64,000 nucleotides of DNA, taken from assembly GCA_025890175.1 (NCBI GenBank), contig JANPYM010000008.1, positions 1,899,650-1,963,649 of the forward strand, written 5' to 3'. This DNA is from Ciborinia camelliae. Lineage: Eukaryota; Ascomycota; Leotiomycetes; Helotiales; Sclerotiniaceae. Under the pieces are notes generated by a model that made no database searches, was not told where the DNA came from, and saw only the letters and a list, made by a program, of their open reading frames with translations. The position numbers and the translations under genes are program-made. This document shows, one piece after another, positions 1 to 11,714 of the stretch (within the stretch, counting starts at the first letter, position 1; the number at the start of each line of letters is the position of its first letter).

Positions 1-3000
1 GAAATGAAAATGGGAGCGCATAGTATGGGTGCAGGTGGATGGCGGGGGAAAAGCGAATTCTTTAGCGATATTTGATACCAGAACATCTTCGCTCTGTATT
101 TATTTTGTCTGCATGCATAAGGCTAAGAATCTCTAGGATTCACAAAAGAATGGAATATCTTCTCTTCTTACTCGAGACCTCATTTTTTATTGTGTATTTG
201 ATTCGCGTAAGTGAAACATGTATGCAGTAAATTGAAATCGTATATTAGGTATTATCTTATTGAACGTGCTCGATATCAATCGGAGAGAATAACATGTTTT
301 CACAAACTGCTTCATTGTAATCTTATGTGGCAGGTGGTAGGTGTATGGTATGAATAACTGCAAAGATAGTAGTATCTTGTAGGTAGTTTCCAAAACTCCA
401 TCTCAACCCTCATTGTCCGGTGAATAATAACCTCTCTCCGACCTTTCAATACCTATGTATTCATCGCATTCACTATCTAAGCCATAATATCCAATGGACT
501 TGTATTTTTATGCTTTCTATTCCTTCTATTCCTCTTGAGAAAGGATCTTCCCTCTCATATATTCACCTCGCGTATTCACCTTAATGAGGAATCCTCATCC
601 CATGTCGAATAGTAGGTACCTAGGTATTGATGGAAGCCGCAGTCATTCATTCATTCAATATATTGATGGGAATAACCCGGCGGGTTTCTGATATTTGGAT
701 GGAAACATTGGAATATCGGGTGGGATATTGCCGGTTATATTGACGGTTTATATTGGGTGGAGGGGAGGGAGATGTGGAGGTTAGCTTGGTTGATTATGGA
801 TGGATGGATAGATGGATGATGAAGTTGAAGGAATAAGGTATTAGATGATGCCTATCTATTCACAAACCTATTAAAAGAATAAAATAAAATTTTCCACCGC
901 CGAGAAAAGAAACCAAACCAACCAAACCAACCAAAATAAAATAAAATAAAGTAACATAAACTGGGTAGATACCTACTAGATACCTACCTAGATACCTACC
1001 TAGGTACGAAGACAAAAATTCCTATCATATCACACCTTATCATAAACACTCGATTGAGTTTTCCCTCACACTGGTGTCATGTTTCATGTTTCATTTTCTT
1101 CATTCATACCTACCTTACCTAGGTAGGTATGATGACGTGACACTACAGCTACTGTACTATACTGTACTTTATCCGACAGATTTACCTGCAATACAGTACT
1201 GTACAGTACAGAACAGAAAGAATACGCAAGCAACTCGGATACGATACCGTTACCGGACCTGACCTGACAGAGCAGAGACACGAAATGCGAAGCCGAATTT
1301 GAATTTGAATTTGAATTGGAATTGGAATCCGAGGAGTAAGTTTCATCCAGAGTTAAAGTTGGTTACGCGGATTGATGAACTATTCTTATTACTATACTAT
1401 CATACTATGGGTAGCATACTGCCATACAACCTATTCATCTTTCCCCTCTTTCCCCCCTCTCCCCTCTCCCCTCTTTCCCTCCTTATACGAACCCGGTAAC
1501 TACCTAGGCAGGTATCTACCGTACATCAACATCAATGCAGCGCCCGATAAGAAACCCGCGCACAACTCGTACAAATATCACAAACCATACAAATCGCACA
1601 AATCATACATGTGGAAGCGATGCTAGGCAGCCGATCGCCAATCTCCAACTGTTACGTGTGGGACCGACGCTGGATCTTGTGACGAGGTTTGAGTTTGAGT
1701 TTGGGTTTGGTGTTGAGAGGGAAAGGAAGGGAAGGGACATGCATATCGATATCGAGATTGATATCGAGATTTTTATCGAGATGAGAAAAGATGAGATGAT
1801 ATTCATTACATTTCCCCACTCCACTCCATCTTACAGAAGAGAAATTTCCGATATCTGTAGCGGAGTGGATTGGATTAGATGAATGAATGCCAGCACATTT
1901 TTGAGAATAAGATAAGCTTAAATGATGGTGCATGTTGCATGGTGCATGGTACAGCATTAGAGCACATGTTGTGTACTGCACTGCACTGCACTGCACTCCT
2001 CTTTTGTATTTGCGCTTGTGATACGTGAGGGATGAGGGATGATTGATGGGGATGGGGATGTAAATAATGTGATGGAAATTTTCCATGTCAGTTATGTCAG
2101 TGCTTGCTCGCTCTGCCCCTGCATTATTGATACCTACCTAGGTACCTATTGATGGATTGACTACTGTATGATAGGTATGGTATGGTATGGTATGGAATGG
2201 TATTACAGAAAGACGGGGTGGGAAATGCGCCTTGGGGTGAGAATGAGTAGGGTAGCAGGGTCATTGGAATAGTTTCTGGTTTGGGTATTGGAAGGCAATG
2301 ATGTGTAGGTAGTAGGTATAGGTAGATAATGTGATGCGTCTATCTCTGCCTGAATGATGCTGCACAGTCACCAAGATCAGCGTCAACAACAATGAAAATC
2401 AATACTATCGTCATAATGGCAATCGCAGCCATGCCTACAACCACAAACACAACAACATATATCAATCAAATCACATAACATAACATCACAAACAATCAAG
2501 TTAATTAAGTAAAAAATAAGCAGAAGCAAGCAAGCTCAATCAATTACCTACTAGAGAAATGCCTTGAAAGCAGCTCATTTCCCATCCATAGAACTTTTGC
2601 CCAGGCCCCTTAATAATAAGCATAATAACCATCAAATTCATCCCCCCCAGGCTATCCTATCCTACCATCAATCAATAGACCTTTAGAGAAGTAAAAAAGA
2701 AATCCCAACGAACAAGCTCCCCCATATGATCTTATTCAGCTGCAAAGAAAAGAAGGTAATATATCTTGACCTGATCGAATCCATCCATGTAAGCCTGAGA
2801 GTACTATGAAATGTCTATGCGACGAGGTGAGACTTCGAAGTAAACATCAACGCAACAAGCGAACATGCCAGATGTTGTTTTTCGGAAACTTTTGAAATGA
2901 AGGTGGTTAATAAATCAGAACGGATCGGTGCCAGATGCGATGGAAAGAAAAGTCGAGAAAGCTTCTTGAGATGGAAGAGGCGGGTGAAAGGCGACGAGGC

Positions 3001-3176
3001 AAGTTGTTGCTTTTCGCAGAAATAAAAGACGTAAATAAATGTATGAAAACACGCAAAGTGGTTTTTTCGTGAAACGCAAGAAAGTTTGTCATGGACTCGT
3101 GATTGCATTAAGATTAAGTTGTCGAAGACCGAGAATTGTGCAAATCAAATCAGATCCATTGCTTCAAGTGTTGACT
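1..3176. other. Large intergenic block, no convincing gene
   Basis: I see no open frame here with protein-like composition. The stretch holds simple repeats: AACC/AATAAA runs near 905-955, GAATTT runs near 1296-1330, TGCAC repeats near 1976-1996 and GGTAT repeats near 2175-2200. It also has several copies of the palindromic CTACCTAGGTAG-type motif (near 613, 965-1004, 1112-1132, 1498-1512 and 2130-2150). The last few hundred bases are probably the 3' UTR of the minus-strand CAP gene that follows. Confidence 0.6.
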
Positions 3177-4032
3177 TTAAGCATTGACAACCTTAACATT
3201 GGGGTGACCAAGTGGTGGGAAGACATTGACGCCATATTGACCACCCATATTTCCTAAAGAAAGAGGTTATTAAAGAGACTTAGAATGAGAGGAAGTGAGA
3301 AACAAACCTTGTGGGTAGTAATTGCAAACTGTATACCAAGCTGGCATATTTGGCCAAATATCCATTGGTTGACAAAATTGGGTAACACAACCAACAGAAT
3401 GGGTAGCAAGCCAAACCATCTGAGAGAAATGACCCCACTTTTCAAAGGTGCTCATGTCTGGATTATCATGACCATAGTATGAAGGAAGGTATGTAGGTTC
3501 TTCACCGTTGTACCACATGTTTGTGGCAGCGACAGCCATCTCCTTGTTAGCACCAAGAGCCTTAGCACCAGTGGAGCCGTATGCAGCGATATTTTGTCCA
3601 TATCCACCGCCATTGATGTTCCTGAAGAAGAATTAGTGTTGGTAATACAAAGGTGACCCAGAAAAATACTCACATGTTGTGACCCCACTTGCATGTTGCA
3701 GCAAGAACCTGAGCGGATGCAACAAGGCTTGTGTTCCAATTTAGGAGAGGGACGGAGTGATTGGCGCGATGGATATTGTGGTGATACAAAGCAGTCGAAA
3801 CATAATCAGTAGGAGTTGCAGTTGGGACTGGTGCTCGAGTAGTAGAAGGATAGACAGTGGTGGTGATATGAAGGATGGTTGTTGCAATTGGCTTCCCATT
3901 GGAGTTGTAAATCACTTCTGTAACATCGTAGGTTTGGACGATCTGACGTTTGATGCGATGGAAAAGTTCAGTGATTGGTGATGCAGTTACCATCAAGGCA
4001 AACAGCATAGCTAAAGCAAATTGCAAACGCAT
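3177..4032 (-). CDS. Secreted CAP/SCP (PR-1-like) protein
   Basis: Three exons (4032-3674, 3621-3308, 3253-3177) with GTGAGT...CAG and GTTTGT...TAG introns give 249 residues. Residues 1-18 form a hydrophobic signal peptide. It is followed by a Lys-Arg pair at 28-29 that could be a Kex2 cleavage site, then a Thr/Pro-rich linker. The CAP domain fills the C-terminal half. It shows the N-terminal His helix (YHHNIHR), CKWGHN, the CAP1-like GHFSQMVW block and the CAP2-like VCNYYPQGN block. CAP proteins of this class bind sterols or lipids outside the cell, and fungal members include virulence-associated secreted proteins. The start is the first Met before the signal peptide; an upstream in-frame Met would add 33 residues and bury it. 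Family assignment is firm, but the role in this organism is not visible. Confidence 0.9.
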
Positions 4033-6192
4033 CTTGGAGATGATATGGAAATTTGATTTATGTGACTTTGGTGGTGAATCTGGTAGATCGGCAAGATGCG
4101 AATAGGAGAATTGAAAATATCTAGGTATCAAGCACTAGAAAAGAGCTTGGAAAGGACTGTGGTTTTTGAAAAGAGATTGATTCAGGTCTGGTTGAAAGAT
4201 TGTAATATTTTTGGAAGAAGAAGAGACGGGGAAAAACTGTCGAAGGTTTGTTTATATTCCCAAAATTCCCACGTGGGCTATGAAGCCTCTGATACCAAGT
4301 GTGCCGTCTTTTTAAGATATTTCTCGGCTATATACCCCAATCAAGGCTTGAGATAGAACAAGAACCGTGGCGGCAATCTTAATAGGACTTTCGATTCACT
4401 TTGAGGAGATAATGAGATTGAAGCGGAAGGGGAAGATGAGGAGAGATGAGGGCAATTTGAATGGAGATTGGATGTGATAATGACGTATTGAATTCTGAGA
4501 TTTGTATTACTTTGATTCCGAGGCGGATGTCTTACAGTCCGTGAATTTTGATAGTGGCACAAGATTAATCACTTGTGATTATAATGATAATATTGAAGTT
4601 GCTCTTTCTTATTGTGAATCTTATCATATGGTCTTGCCATCTTGAAAAGTACGTATAGAAAGTACGTATGAAAAGTACGTACAGTCACCATCATCACCAT
4701 GGAAACCTGGGGCCCCAGATATTCGCCACTGCCTTGGCTGGATATTGACAAAATCTTTAAGGAATGAAATCATGTCTGTCAATTCTTCACTCAGAATCTC
4801 AGATATCATCTGAGTCTACAATAGTGAATAGCCTCATCACAGGCATGTTTCATGTGGACGCCACATGGCTCTCCAACTTATTGAAGTTTCATGCCTTTGA
4901 AATTATATGACAAACAAAATTACCTGATTGAACATAACAAGAGTTCTGGCTAAGGAGATGGCTTATATTGACCTCCAAACATTCTCTAAATTTTGACGGA
5001 ATGATGATTTCTATTACAATTGACGTATCTTATGACCAATTCCATCTGATGAGTGTTGTCTGTTGTTGTAGTGACGTGGTTGTGATGTGGTTGTGATGTT
5101 GACTTGGTTTCTATCCTCATTCCCCCACATTCCTGGAATGTAGCCATGTTTAAAAACCAACTGATCCCAAGACTCTTGGGTGCATGATGCTATTCTACTG
5201 TCAATACATTCTCCTTTGCCACAGCCGATAATGTACCCTGATCTTGGCGCCAGCCAATTGACCATGATCTGGGGAACAATCTAGAACGCCAACACCTCAA
5301 ACCGTTTGTCACAAACATGACAGTGGAATAGCTGGAATGTGGCTAGGTCAACAGTGCTTTCTTCCAAACATCTTCAGATGCACATCATTCAAAACATCAA
5401 ATTATGCTTATGATTCAAAATTCGAATATCAAGGATCATCCAGTCAAGGGAGCATAGGGATTCGAATGGCTCAAAACCCACTGGGGACCATCTGTTGAGA
5501 TCATGAGTTGGGTACATTCGAGACTTCAATGTACAAAGACAGAAGATCAACAGAAGATCAAGCAATGCCAGACTTTCAGGTAAGTGGCAATAGTCTTGTG
5601 CTAAAAAGCCACCTGAAAGAATGCAGTCAATGATGAATTTTTGACAACCAGAAACGTCAAAAAAAAGGCAGGTGCAAGCAAGAAGCCACTGGAAAGGGCA
5701 AGTGGAACCAAGCATTTTCAAGCCCTGCTAACTTTCACGGGACAAAATATAACCAGGGGATGAATTGAGTATTGACGAACACTTGTTCCTAAGATAGATT
5801 GTAAGAAGAAGAGGAGGAGGAGGAGGAGGAGAAGTTGAAGCTCGAAGGGGAGTTCTTTGTTTGCTTTGATTAGTTGATGCTTAGTTAGTCGTTCCTTCCC
5901 TATACCATATGTTGTTGTTTTCAAAACAATGCGTTTGTAGTAATCCAAGACCCAAGTGTGTTTTAAAACTCTAATATATGCTAGAACAATTATTATACTG
6001 TCCCCAACAAATATTTGCAAGCCGTTCTTGTGCCTCTCAACTGTATGGACAATTTCCTTTATTCCCCGGTACAATCTTCTGCTTCAAATCATTAGTCCAC
6101 AGCCAAATCATTAGTCCGCAGTTCCAAAGTCCGGACATCTCAATCTTTCATCTAAGACTCGCATAAATACCTGGTATCTTTACTACCCCATT
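4033..6192. other. Intergenic, no supported gene
   Basis: This holds the promoter side of the CAP gene and the 3' side of the HIT gene. Open frames at 5014-5265 and 5389-5721 (minus) show no recognisable domain, start context or splice structure. A GGA/GAA purine tract lies near 5810-5830. Confidence 0.5.
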
Positions 6193-6828
6193 CTATAATT
6201 TTCCCTTCCCAATCCCCTCCATCTCTCTCTCCAATTCCTCTCTCAGCCGCGCCGCTAACACCTTACCCTCCTCCTCATCCAACTCACTCCTCTGCCCCCT
6301 TCCGAACATCGTAAACGATCGATTGCGTAACTCGGGAGTTAGTCCCGGTCTCGGGATAATATGGAAATGGAGGTGTGGTACCACTTGCGCTGCAGCAGCT
6401 CCTATATTTATCCCAAATCCATCAGCATCAATTTCTTTATTCCTTTGTTGTACCAAATGCCCCAAACCGACCTAGCCAAAACTCTAAATGCGCCGGGTCT
6501 TACAAGACAACAGATTCCGGGGTAACTCACCGTTGTTTTGGACGATATTCCAGTCCCACACACCGGTGACCTTGGCTAAGACTCTCGAAAGTCTCGGGAG
6601 CCATTCACCCAATTCTCGCGATTCTTCTTCACTCGCATCTGATATCTTCTCCTTGTGTTTACGAGTGGTGACTAATAAATGACCTGTGGAGAGCGGCATA
6701 ATATCGAGAAATGCCATGCATAGTGGTGTGCTGAGGACTACAAATGCGGATGGAGAGGTAAGGTCTGGGTTTGCGAGGGAAGAGGATGGTGGGTAATTGG
6801 ATGCTATGCTGCAAAATGGACAAGCCAT
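6193..6828 (-). CDS. HIT-family nucleotide hydrolase/transferase (HNT1-like)
   Basis: Two exons (6828-6531 and 6401-6193) around a 129-nt intron give 168 residues. The protein opens with CPFC, the Cys pair (C3, C6) that binds zinc in many HIT proteins. It ends its core with the catalytic triad HLHFH at about 109-113 in the context VVPHLHFHIIPRP. Splicing joins QNNG directly to AAAAQVVPH, the usual spacing in the family, which decided the acceptor site. An intron-retaining reading would put extra residues there. HIT proteins hydrolyse phosphoramidates such as AMP-lysine or AMP-NH2 through the central His. Length and order match the short HINT branch rather than FHIT or aprataxin. It lies 415 bp upstream of the aldo-keto reductase stop, on the same strand, as a separate gene. 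Confidence 0.9.
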
Positions 6829-7242
6829 GGTGAATTGGTCGTCCCTTCGAGAGGGCTATAACGATGTTATTGTGATATGTGCATTGTGAGCCTTTGCTGG
6901 TGATTATTGTATGGATGAAGGAGCTTGGGGATGGAACTTGTGATTTTGCCGAGGCTTATTGATACTTGCTTCTTTATAACAATACCCCGGACTCCTCTTT
7001 GAAGATCAATAATTATCCATTTCACATTAATAATAAATGAAATTATAAAAATAAATCGATTGTGGCGAGGTATACCGACGGTATGGTACGTGCAATCAAT
7101 CACAAATTCCAGGAACATCATTGGCATGATCGTCATGAGACACGTCTGCAAGCGTACAAACTTTTGTAGACAAAATAGTCACGAAAATTTTCATACTCAA
7201 TTAATTCATGGTATCTCTATATTTTATAAACAATTAAAACCT

Positions 7243-8237
7243 TTACTCATCATCGCCGAAGAAAACCTTGATAGGTAACCAAGCATCACCGCAGACCTTG
7301 AACCTATCCTTTAGGTTGTCCAATTTCTCAACTTCCTCACTTGTCAAATTCCAACCATCAAGCTCGAAATTCTTCTCAATACGCTCCTTGTTGACGGACT
7401 TTGGAATAACAGACCATCCCTTTTGATGACCCCAGGCAAGTAGTACTTGTTGAGGGGTCTTGCCCTTAGCCTCTGCCATGGACAGTAAGGTTTCGTCCTT
7501 GTATAGAGGAGAGTTTGTGCTACCGAGACAAGAGTAACCAGTGCTGTGGATACCCTTTGATGTGTTGTATGCAACGAGTTTTGGGGAGGGGTTATTTGGG
7601 TGCAACTCAATTTGGTTGACGGCGGGAACAATCTAAGGGAGAATTAGAAGGAGATACAAGCGGGCAAGTATTAGGATGTATGCATACTGTGGTTCCTGGG
7701 TGGTTGAGGAGCTTCTCCAAGTTCGTAATACCAAAGTTCGATACACCAATGTTCTTTACTTTACCAGTGGCAGGGAGCTTTTGCATTTCGTGCCATGTCT
7801 TGATGAAGTCCCAATCTGGGTAGTGCTTCTTCAAGTCATCTGGATCGGTTGATGATGGCCAATGCATAAGGTATAAGTCGACGTAATCGGTACCAAGGGA
7901 CTTTAAGGAAGAATCAATTCCTTCTGTAACTCTCTTATGCCATGGGTTGTCGAGTTTGGTAGTCAACCAAATCTCTTCTCTTGGTACGCCGGAGGCTTTG
8001 ATACCTTCACCAACTTCTGCTTCGTTTCCGTATGCGAGCTAATAATCGGTCAGGATCTAATTCATCGCCGCAATGTATTCTTCAACTTACAGCTGTATCA
8101 ATGTGTCTGTAGCCTCTGCGGAGAGCAATCTCTACAGCCTTTCCAACTTCACCTGGCTTGGATTGCCATGTGCCAAGACCAACAGCTGGAATCTCAGCTC
8201 CAGTGTTGAGTTTGAAAGTCTTTCTGGATAAAGGCAT
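7243..8237 (-). CDS. Aldo-keto reductase (GCY1/glycerol dehydrogenase-like)
   Basis: Three exons (8237-8091, 8038-7688, 7632-7243) with 52-nt and 55-nt introns, both in phase 0, give 295 residues. The full AKR active-site tetrad is visible: D47 and Y52 in HIDTALAYGNE, K77 in LTTKLDN and H108 in LYLMHWP. The NADPH-binding end carries [14 protein letters not shown], the signature for 2'-phosphate recognition. The family reduces aldehydes or ketones with NADPH. The [10 protein letters not shown] and HWPSSTDP segments resemble fungal glycerol dehydrogenase/GCY1-type enzymes, but the substrate cannot be read from sequence. The start Met is followed directly by the family N-terminal strand ([19 protein letters not shown]), so it is secure. 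Confidence 0.92.
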
Positions 8238-9248
8238 GGTGTGTGAGCTTAGGGTACGAATTGGTTTAAAATGCGATGTAACAGTCGCCAGTCTGCGCAG
8301 ACTTCTGCTTTTGACGTGAATTCATATCAAAGTGTTGATGGTGGAAGAACTTACGAAGTAACGGTAGTAGACATTGTTACGGTTTATGAAGTCGTTATAA
8401 GTTCTTGAATGTAAATCTGAAGGGAAGAGAGGGAAAGGAATATGTTGCCATGAGGGCAAACTGAGTACCTACTTATACTTATACCTTTACCTGGCCGAAC
8501 AAGCCATGCATAAAGATTATTTGACGCCGGATGACGACAACCAGTGAAATTTCCACAAAATACTTTACCTCCGGAATAGCTCTAAACCATATCAAGAAGC
8601 TCGACCTATCGATGTCTACAATTCAAAGATAATCCGCTGCACGATGAGGGGACATCGTAGAAGATTCTCCGTTCCTTAAGTGGAGCATGGAGGGGCAATC
8701 CAACTTCAGGCTAAATTGAACCGAGGCAACCGAAGCAAAATTGGGACATGCGCGCCAATCAGCTCTATCAGCTCTAAATACCTAATGGCATTTGAGATAT
8801 AAGGTTCCCATGTCAGAAATCCCGAAAAAGCAGTTCTACTCCGAACGTACTTTTTACTCCAGCTACTTTTGCTACTTAGGATACTACCTACTTAGGAGGC
8901 AAATATGTATTGGATTCTATACTGGTCCGTACTGTGTGATAAGAAATGACAAGGTTATAGCATGAATTGAAAGGGGGGGCTTTAGCCTGGATCTCGTATT
9001 GTACAACCTCAATGACCCGTGGACATGAATAGAATCCAAAACTTATCAAATTGACTTTCGTCCTATTTGATATAATTTACTCTAGATGGCGAGATTGCTC
9101 CGTGCGAGGCGTGGCGGGGAAAGGCGGGGGTGGAAAATAACATCCACGTGACACCACGGAATCAGGCTGGCGCGTAAAGGTGCAATCTCACGAACTTAGA
9201 GAGCCTAGACAACTCTATACTATTCGCGCGCATACACCCACAATCACA
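8238..9248. other. Divergent promoter region, AKR (minus) and FYV6-like (plus)
   Basis: About 1 kb between two divergently transcribed genes. I see no open frame or RNA gene. A GC-richer segment (about 9100-9180) just upstream of the FYV6-like start contains CACGTG (9145-9150), an E-box for basic helix-loop-helix factors. Any function of that site is inference. Confidence 0.5.
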
Positions 9249-10059
9249 ATGTCATCCGGATTTGTATCAGGTGGAACGGCAGATGCTCCGATTGAGCGGA
9301 GTGATGAATGGCTCGCCGCGCAACAGGAAATAGAAGCCAATCGACAAAAAAAAGCCATCGAAGCAAGACAACAAGACGGAAAGAGCTTGTTCGAGATTTT
9401 AGAAGCAAATAAAGGTATATATCTAGGACCCTTGCACCCACAAACTCACTATCTTCTTAGACTGATCACGTAGGGGTGCGTTGAATAAACCAGCTGCCAA
9501 ACAAGATGCATTCGAAGAAGCCAATAAAATCAAGAATCAATTCCGATCATTGGATGAAGACGAGATTGAATTTTTGGATTCGGTATTAGAAAGTACGAGA
9601 GCGGAAGAAGATAGAGTGAGGAAGGAAACTGCGGAGGGATTGGAGTTATTTAGGAAACAACAAGAAGAGGCAGATAAGAAGGCGAGAGCGGCGGAAAACG
9701 ATGGAACACAAATACAAGAGGGTTCACCGGTGCGCGAGGATGAATGGGTTGCTACCGGTCGAAAGCGCAAGCGTTCGAAGGATAAGGAGGTATTAAAGGG
9801 TGTTAAGGTTAGGAGAACTTCATCCTCCGCAGAACAAACCCCCACCCCTTCCAAAGACCTCTCTGCAAAGCTTGCAAAAGACGAGTCTAGTTCAATTCCG
9901 ACGAGCACCGAGTCATCAACGTCTAAAGTTTCGACCAAAGTATCGAAAGCACAGTCTGCAACGGTAGTACCTAAGGCGGCGGTAGTCAAGAAGCCATCAC
10001 CTCCTCCCAAGAAAGGCCTAGGATTAGTAGATTATGGATCTGATGAGGATGATGATTGA
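9249..10059 (+). CDS. FYV6/FAM192A (NIP30)-domain splicing factor
   Basis: Two exons (9249-9414 and 9494-10059) with a 79-nt intron give 243 residues. The intron acceptor was chosen at the CAG that yields ANKAAKQDAFEEA without a break. The N-terminal 90 residues match the FAM192A/Fyv6 N-terminal domain: FVSGGT at the start, SLFEILEANK, and the hallmark NQFRSLDEDEIEFLD. A charged coiled-coil-like stretch (EEDRVRKETAEGLELFRKQQEEADKKA) follows. After it come a basic nuclear-localisation-like RKRKRSKDK, a Ser/Thr/Lys-rich tail and the acidic end LVDYGSDEDDD. In yeast Fyv6 acts in the second step of pre-mRNA splicing, and the human relative binds the PA28-gamma proteasome activator. A nuclear splicing role is inferred from family. 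Confidence 0.85.
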
Positions 10060-10386
10060 GTATAATAAGACAGAGTTTTGGGGAGCTTTGGAGTGAATGA
10101 ATAAACAGTATAGGTATGGAAAGCGAAGATTGAAATGTTGAAGGTTGCTCTCCCAAAGATTGCAGATCAACACAAAACGTGCAGCGTATGCAGCGTATGT
10201 TTAGAAGGTGAATATGTCCGAAATGGTTTGCAGATTCATGAAGAACCATGATACGGCAGGTTGAATCATTAAAAAATATAGGTATCTATACACAAAATAA
10301 GTGTCATCTGCTCATGAGAGCACTATAAATCTTCTCCTTTTGTCTCCTCAAGCAATGCTCTAGATGGACCCAACTCCCAAAACTCC
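10060..10386. other. Convergent 3' intergenic region
   Basis: About 330 bp between the plus-strand FYV6-like stop and the minus-strand ERG2 stop. It presumably holds both 3' UTRs. I see no further gene or clear structure. Confidence 0.5.
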
Positions 10387-11203
10387 TTACAACTTGAACC
10401 TCGCCAAATTCAAAACCATCTCTCTACCAGTAACCCAAGTCGTTCTCCATAAAGTTGGGAAATCCAAAGTGCTGCTAAGACCATCCGCAAAACCAAAACC
10501 TAACATGGGTGGGATCCAACCTCTAGCATACTCGAGAGCGAAACAAGCCGCATCCATCTTATACTGCTTAACAGTACCACGATGAAGATGATGAACACTT
10601 CCTTGGGGATAGACTTCGGGTTCGAAGGATCCAGGAGTGTAGGCGAGTTGAGTACCATGAATGATATGGAAATAATCATCAGCTGTATGACGACCGGTAT
10701 GTCCTTCAGTACCAATCGTAGTTCCTATTCACCATCAGTATCTCCACCCAAATTCACGCATCTACCGAGGTAGGTAGGTACTAGGTAGGTAGGTAGGTGG
10801 TAGCCATTGGGAAGAACAAACCAAAAATAATCAAATACTCCGTAATACCTAAACCCCAATTAGCATTCTGCCTCCAATCCAAACCCAACATCAAAAAGCG
10901 TGACCCCGTTGGGAACTTACTAGCATGAATAATATACATAGCACCCATAGCTCCCCCGGCATTATTAAAAATCCATTCCTGGTCCAAATTGATATAACCA
11001 CCCGGATGTTTCTCGCTCAGCTCATCCACGATGTATTGGACGACTTGAGCGGTATCATTTCCATGAGCCCCGATGGCGCGTTGCGAGAGATCATGGAGCT
11101 GCGCCGGGGTGAAAATGTAGAAGGACTCGAGATGCGAATCCAAGAAGTAATAGAGGGCCGTGAAGAGACCAAAGATGGCTCCGTAGCTGAAGAGCTTGGT
11201 CAT
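10387..11203 (-). CDS. erg2: C-8 sterol isomerase ERG2
   Basis: Three exons (11203-10921, 10848-10822, 10724-10387) give 215 residues. The middle exon is only 27 nt. The protein starts with one hydrophobic anchor (about residues 5-22). The ERG2/sigma-1 receptor core follows: EWIFNNAGGAMGAMYIIHAS, then SITEYLIIFG, GTEGHTGRHTADDYFHIIHGTQ, EPEVYPQGSVHHLHRG and GWIPPMLGFGFADGLSSTLD. These blocks follow the fungal C-8 isomerase order closely. The enzyme moves the sterol delta-8 double bond to delta-7 in ergosterol synthesis at the ER and is the target of morpholine-type fungicides. The acidic residues thought to act in catalysis (E in EWIF, the E/D pairs in the barrel) are present. Intron 2 contains a dense GGTAGGTAGGTA array. 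A TGAGTCA lies about 30 bp upstream of the start. Confidence 0.95.
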
Positions 11204-11714
11204 GATGGAGGGGGGTTTGGGGTGATTTGAGTGAGTCAGTCTGTGTTGGTTTCACTTTTGGGAAGAATAAAAAAGGACGGTTGAGTCTTATGTTGAGTCC
11301 TATGTCGATCGAACCGTTGGTCAGACAATAAATTTTGGAGTGATAATTTCATAAGTCAGGTACGAAGATTTAAGGTGGATCGGGTAGCCAATCGGATTCT
11401 CCTCTGGTCGTTGGCAGTACAGGACGCTAGGATTCTTTAGGAGTTATTCTAGAAGGTCGGCTGGGACGGGAATCCATAGCTTGGGATTTGGGATTTGGGA
11501 AGAATTCCTAGTCCAGAGCATTGGTACAAACTGTAGTGTCAGGCAAGAAATACTTGGATCTGTATTACTAAGAAGGACATCATTAATTTTTAATTCATCC
11601 AATTTTCCACTCCATTCTTACCAATACCAATACAAGACGCTGGCTGGTAGCCAAAATTATGAACTATAGCTCAGTAAAATAATGATACAATCTGATTCCT
11701 CACTACCAACTTGA

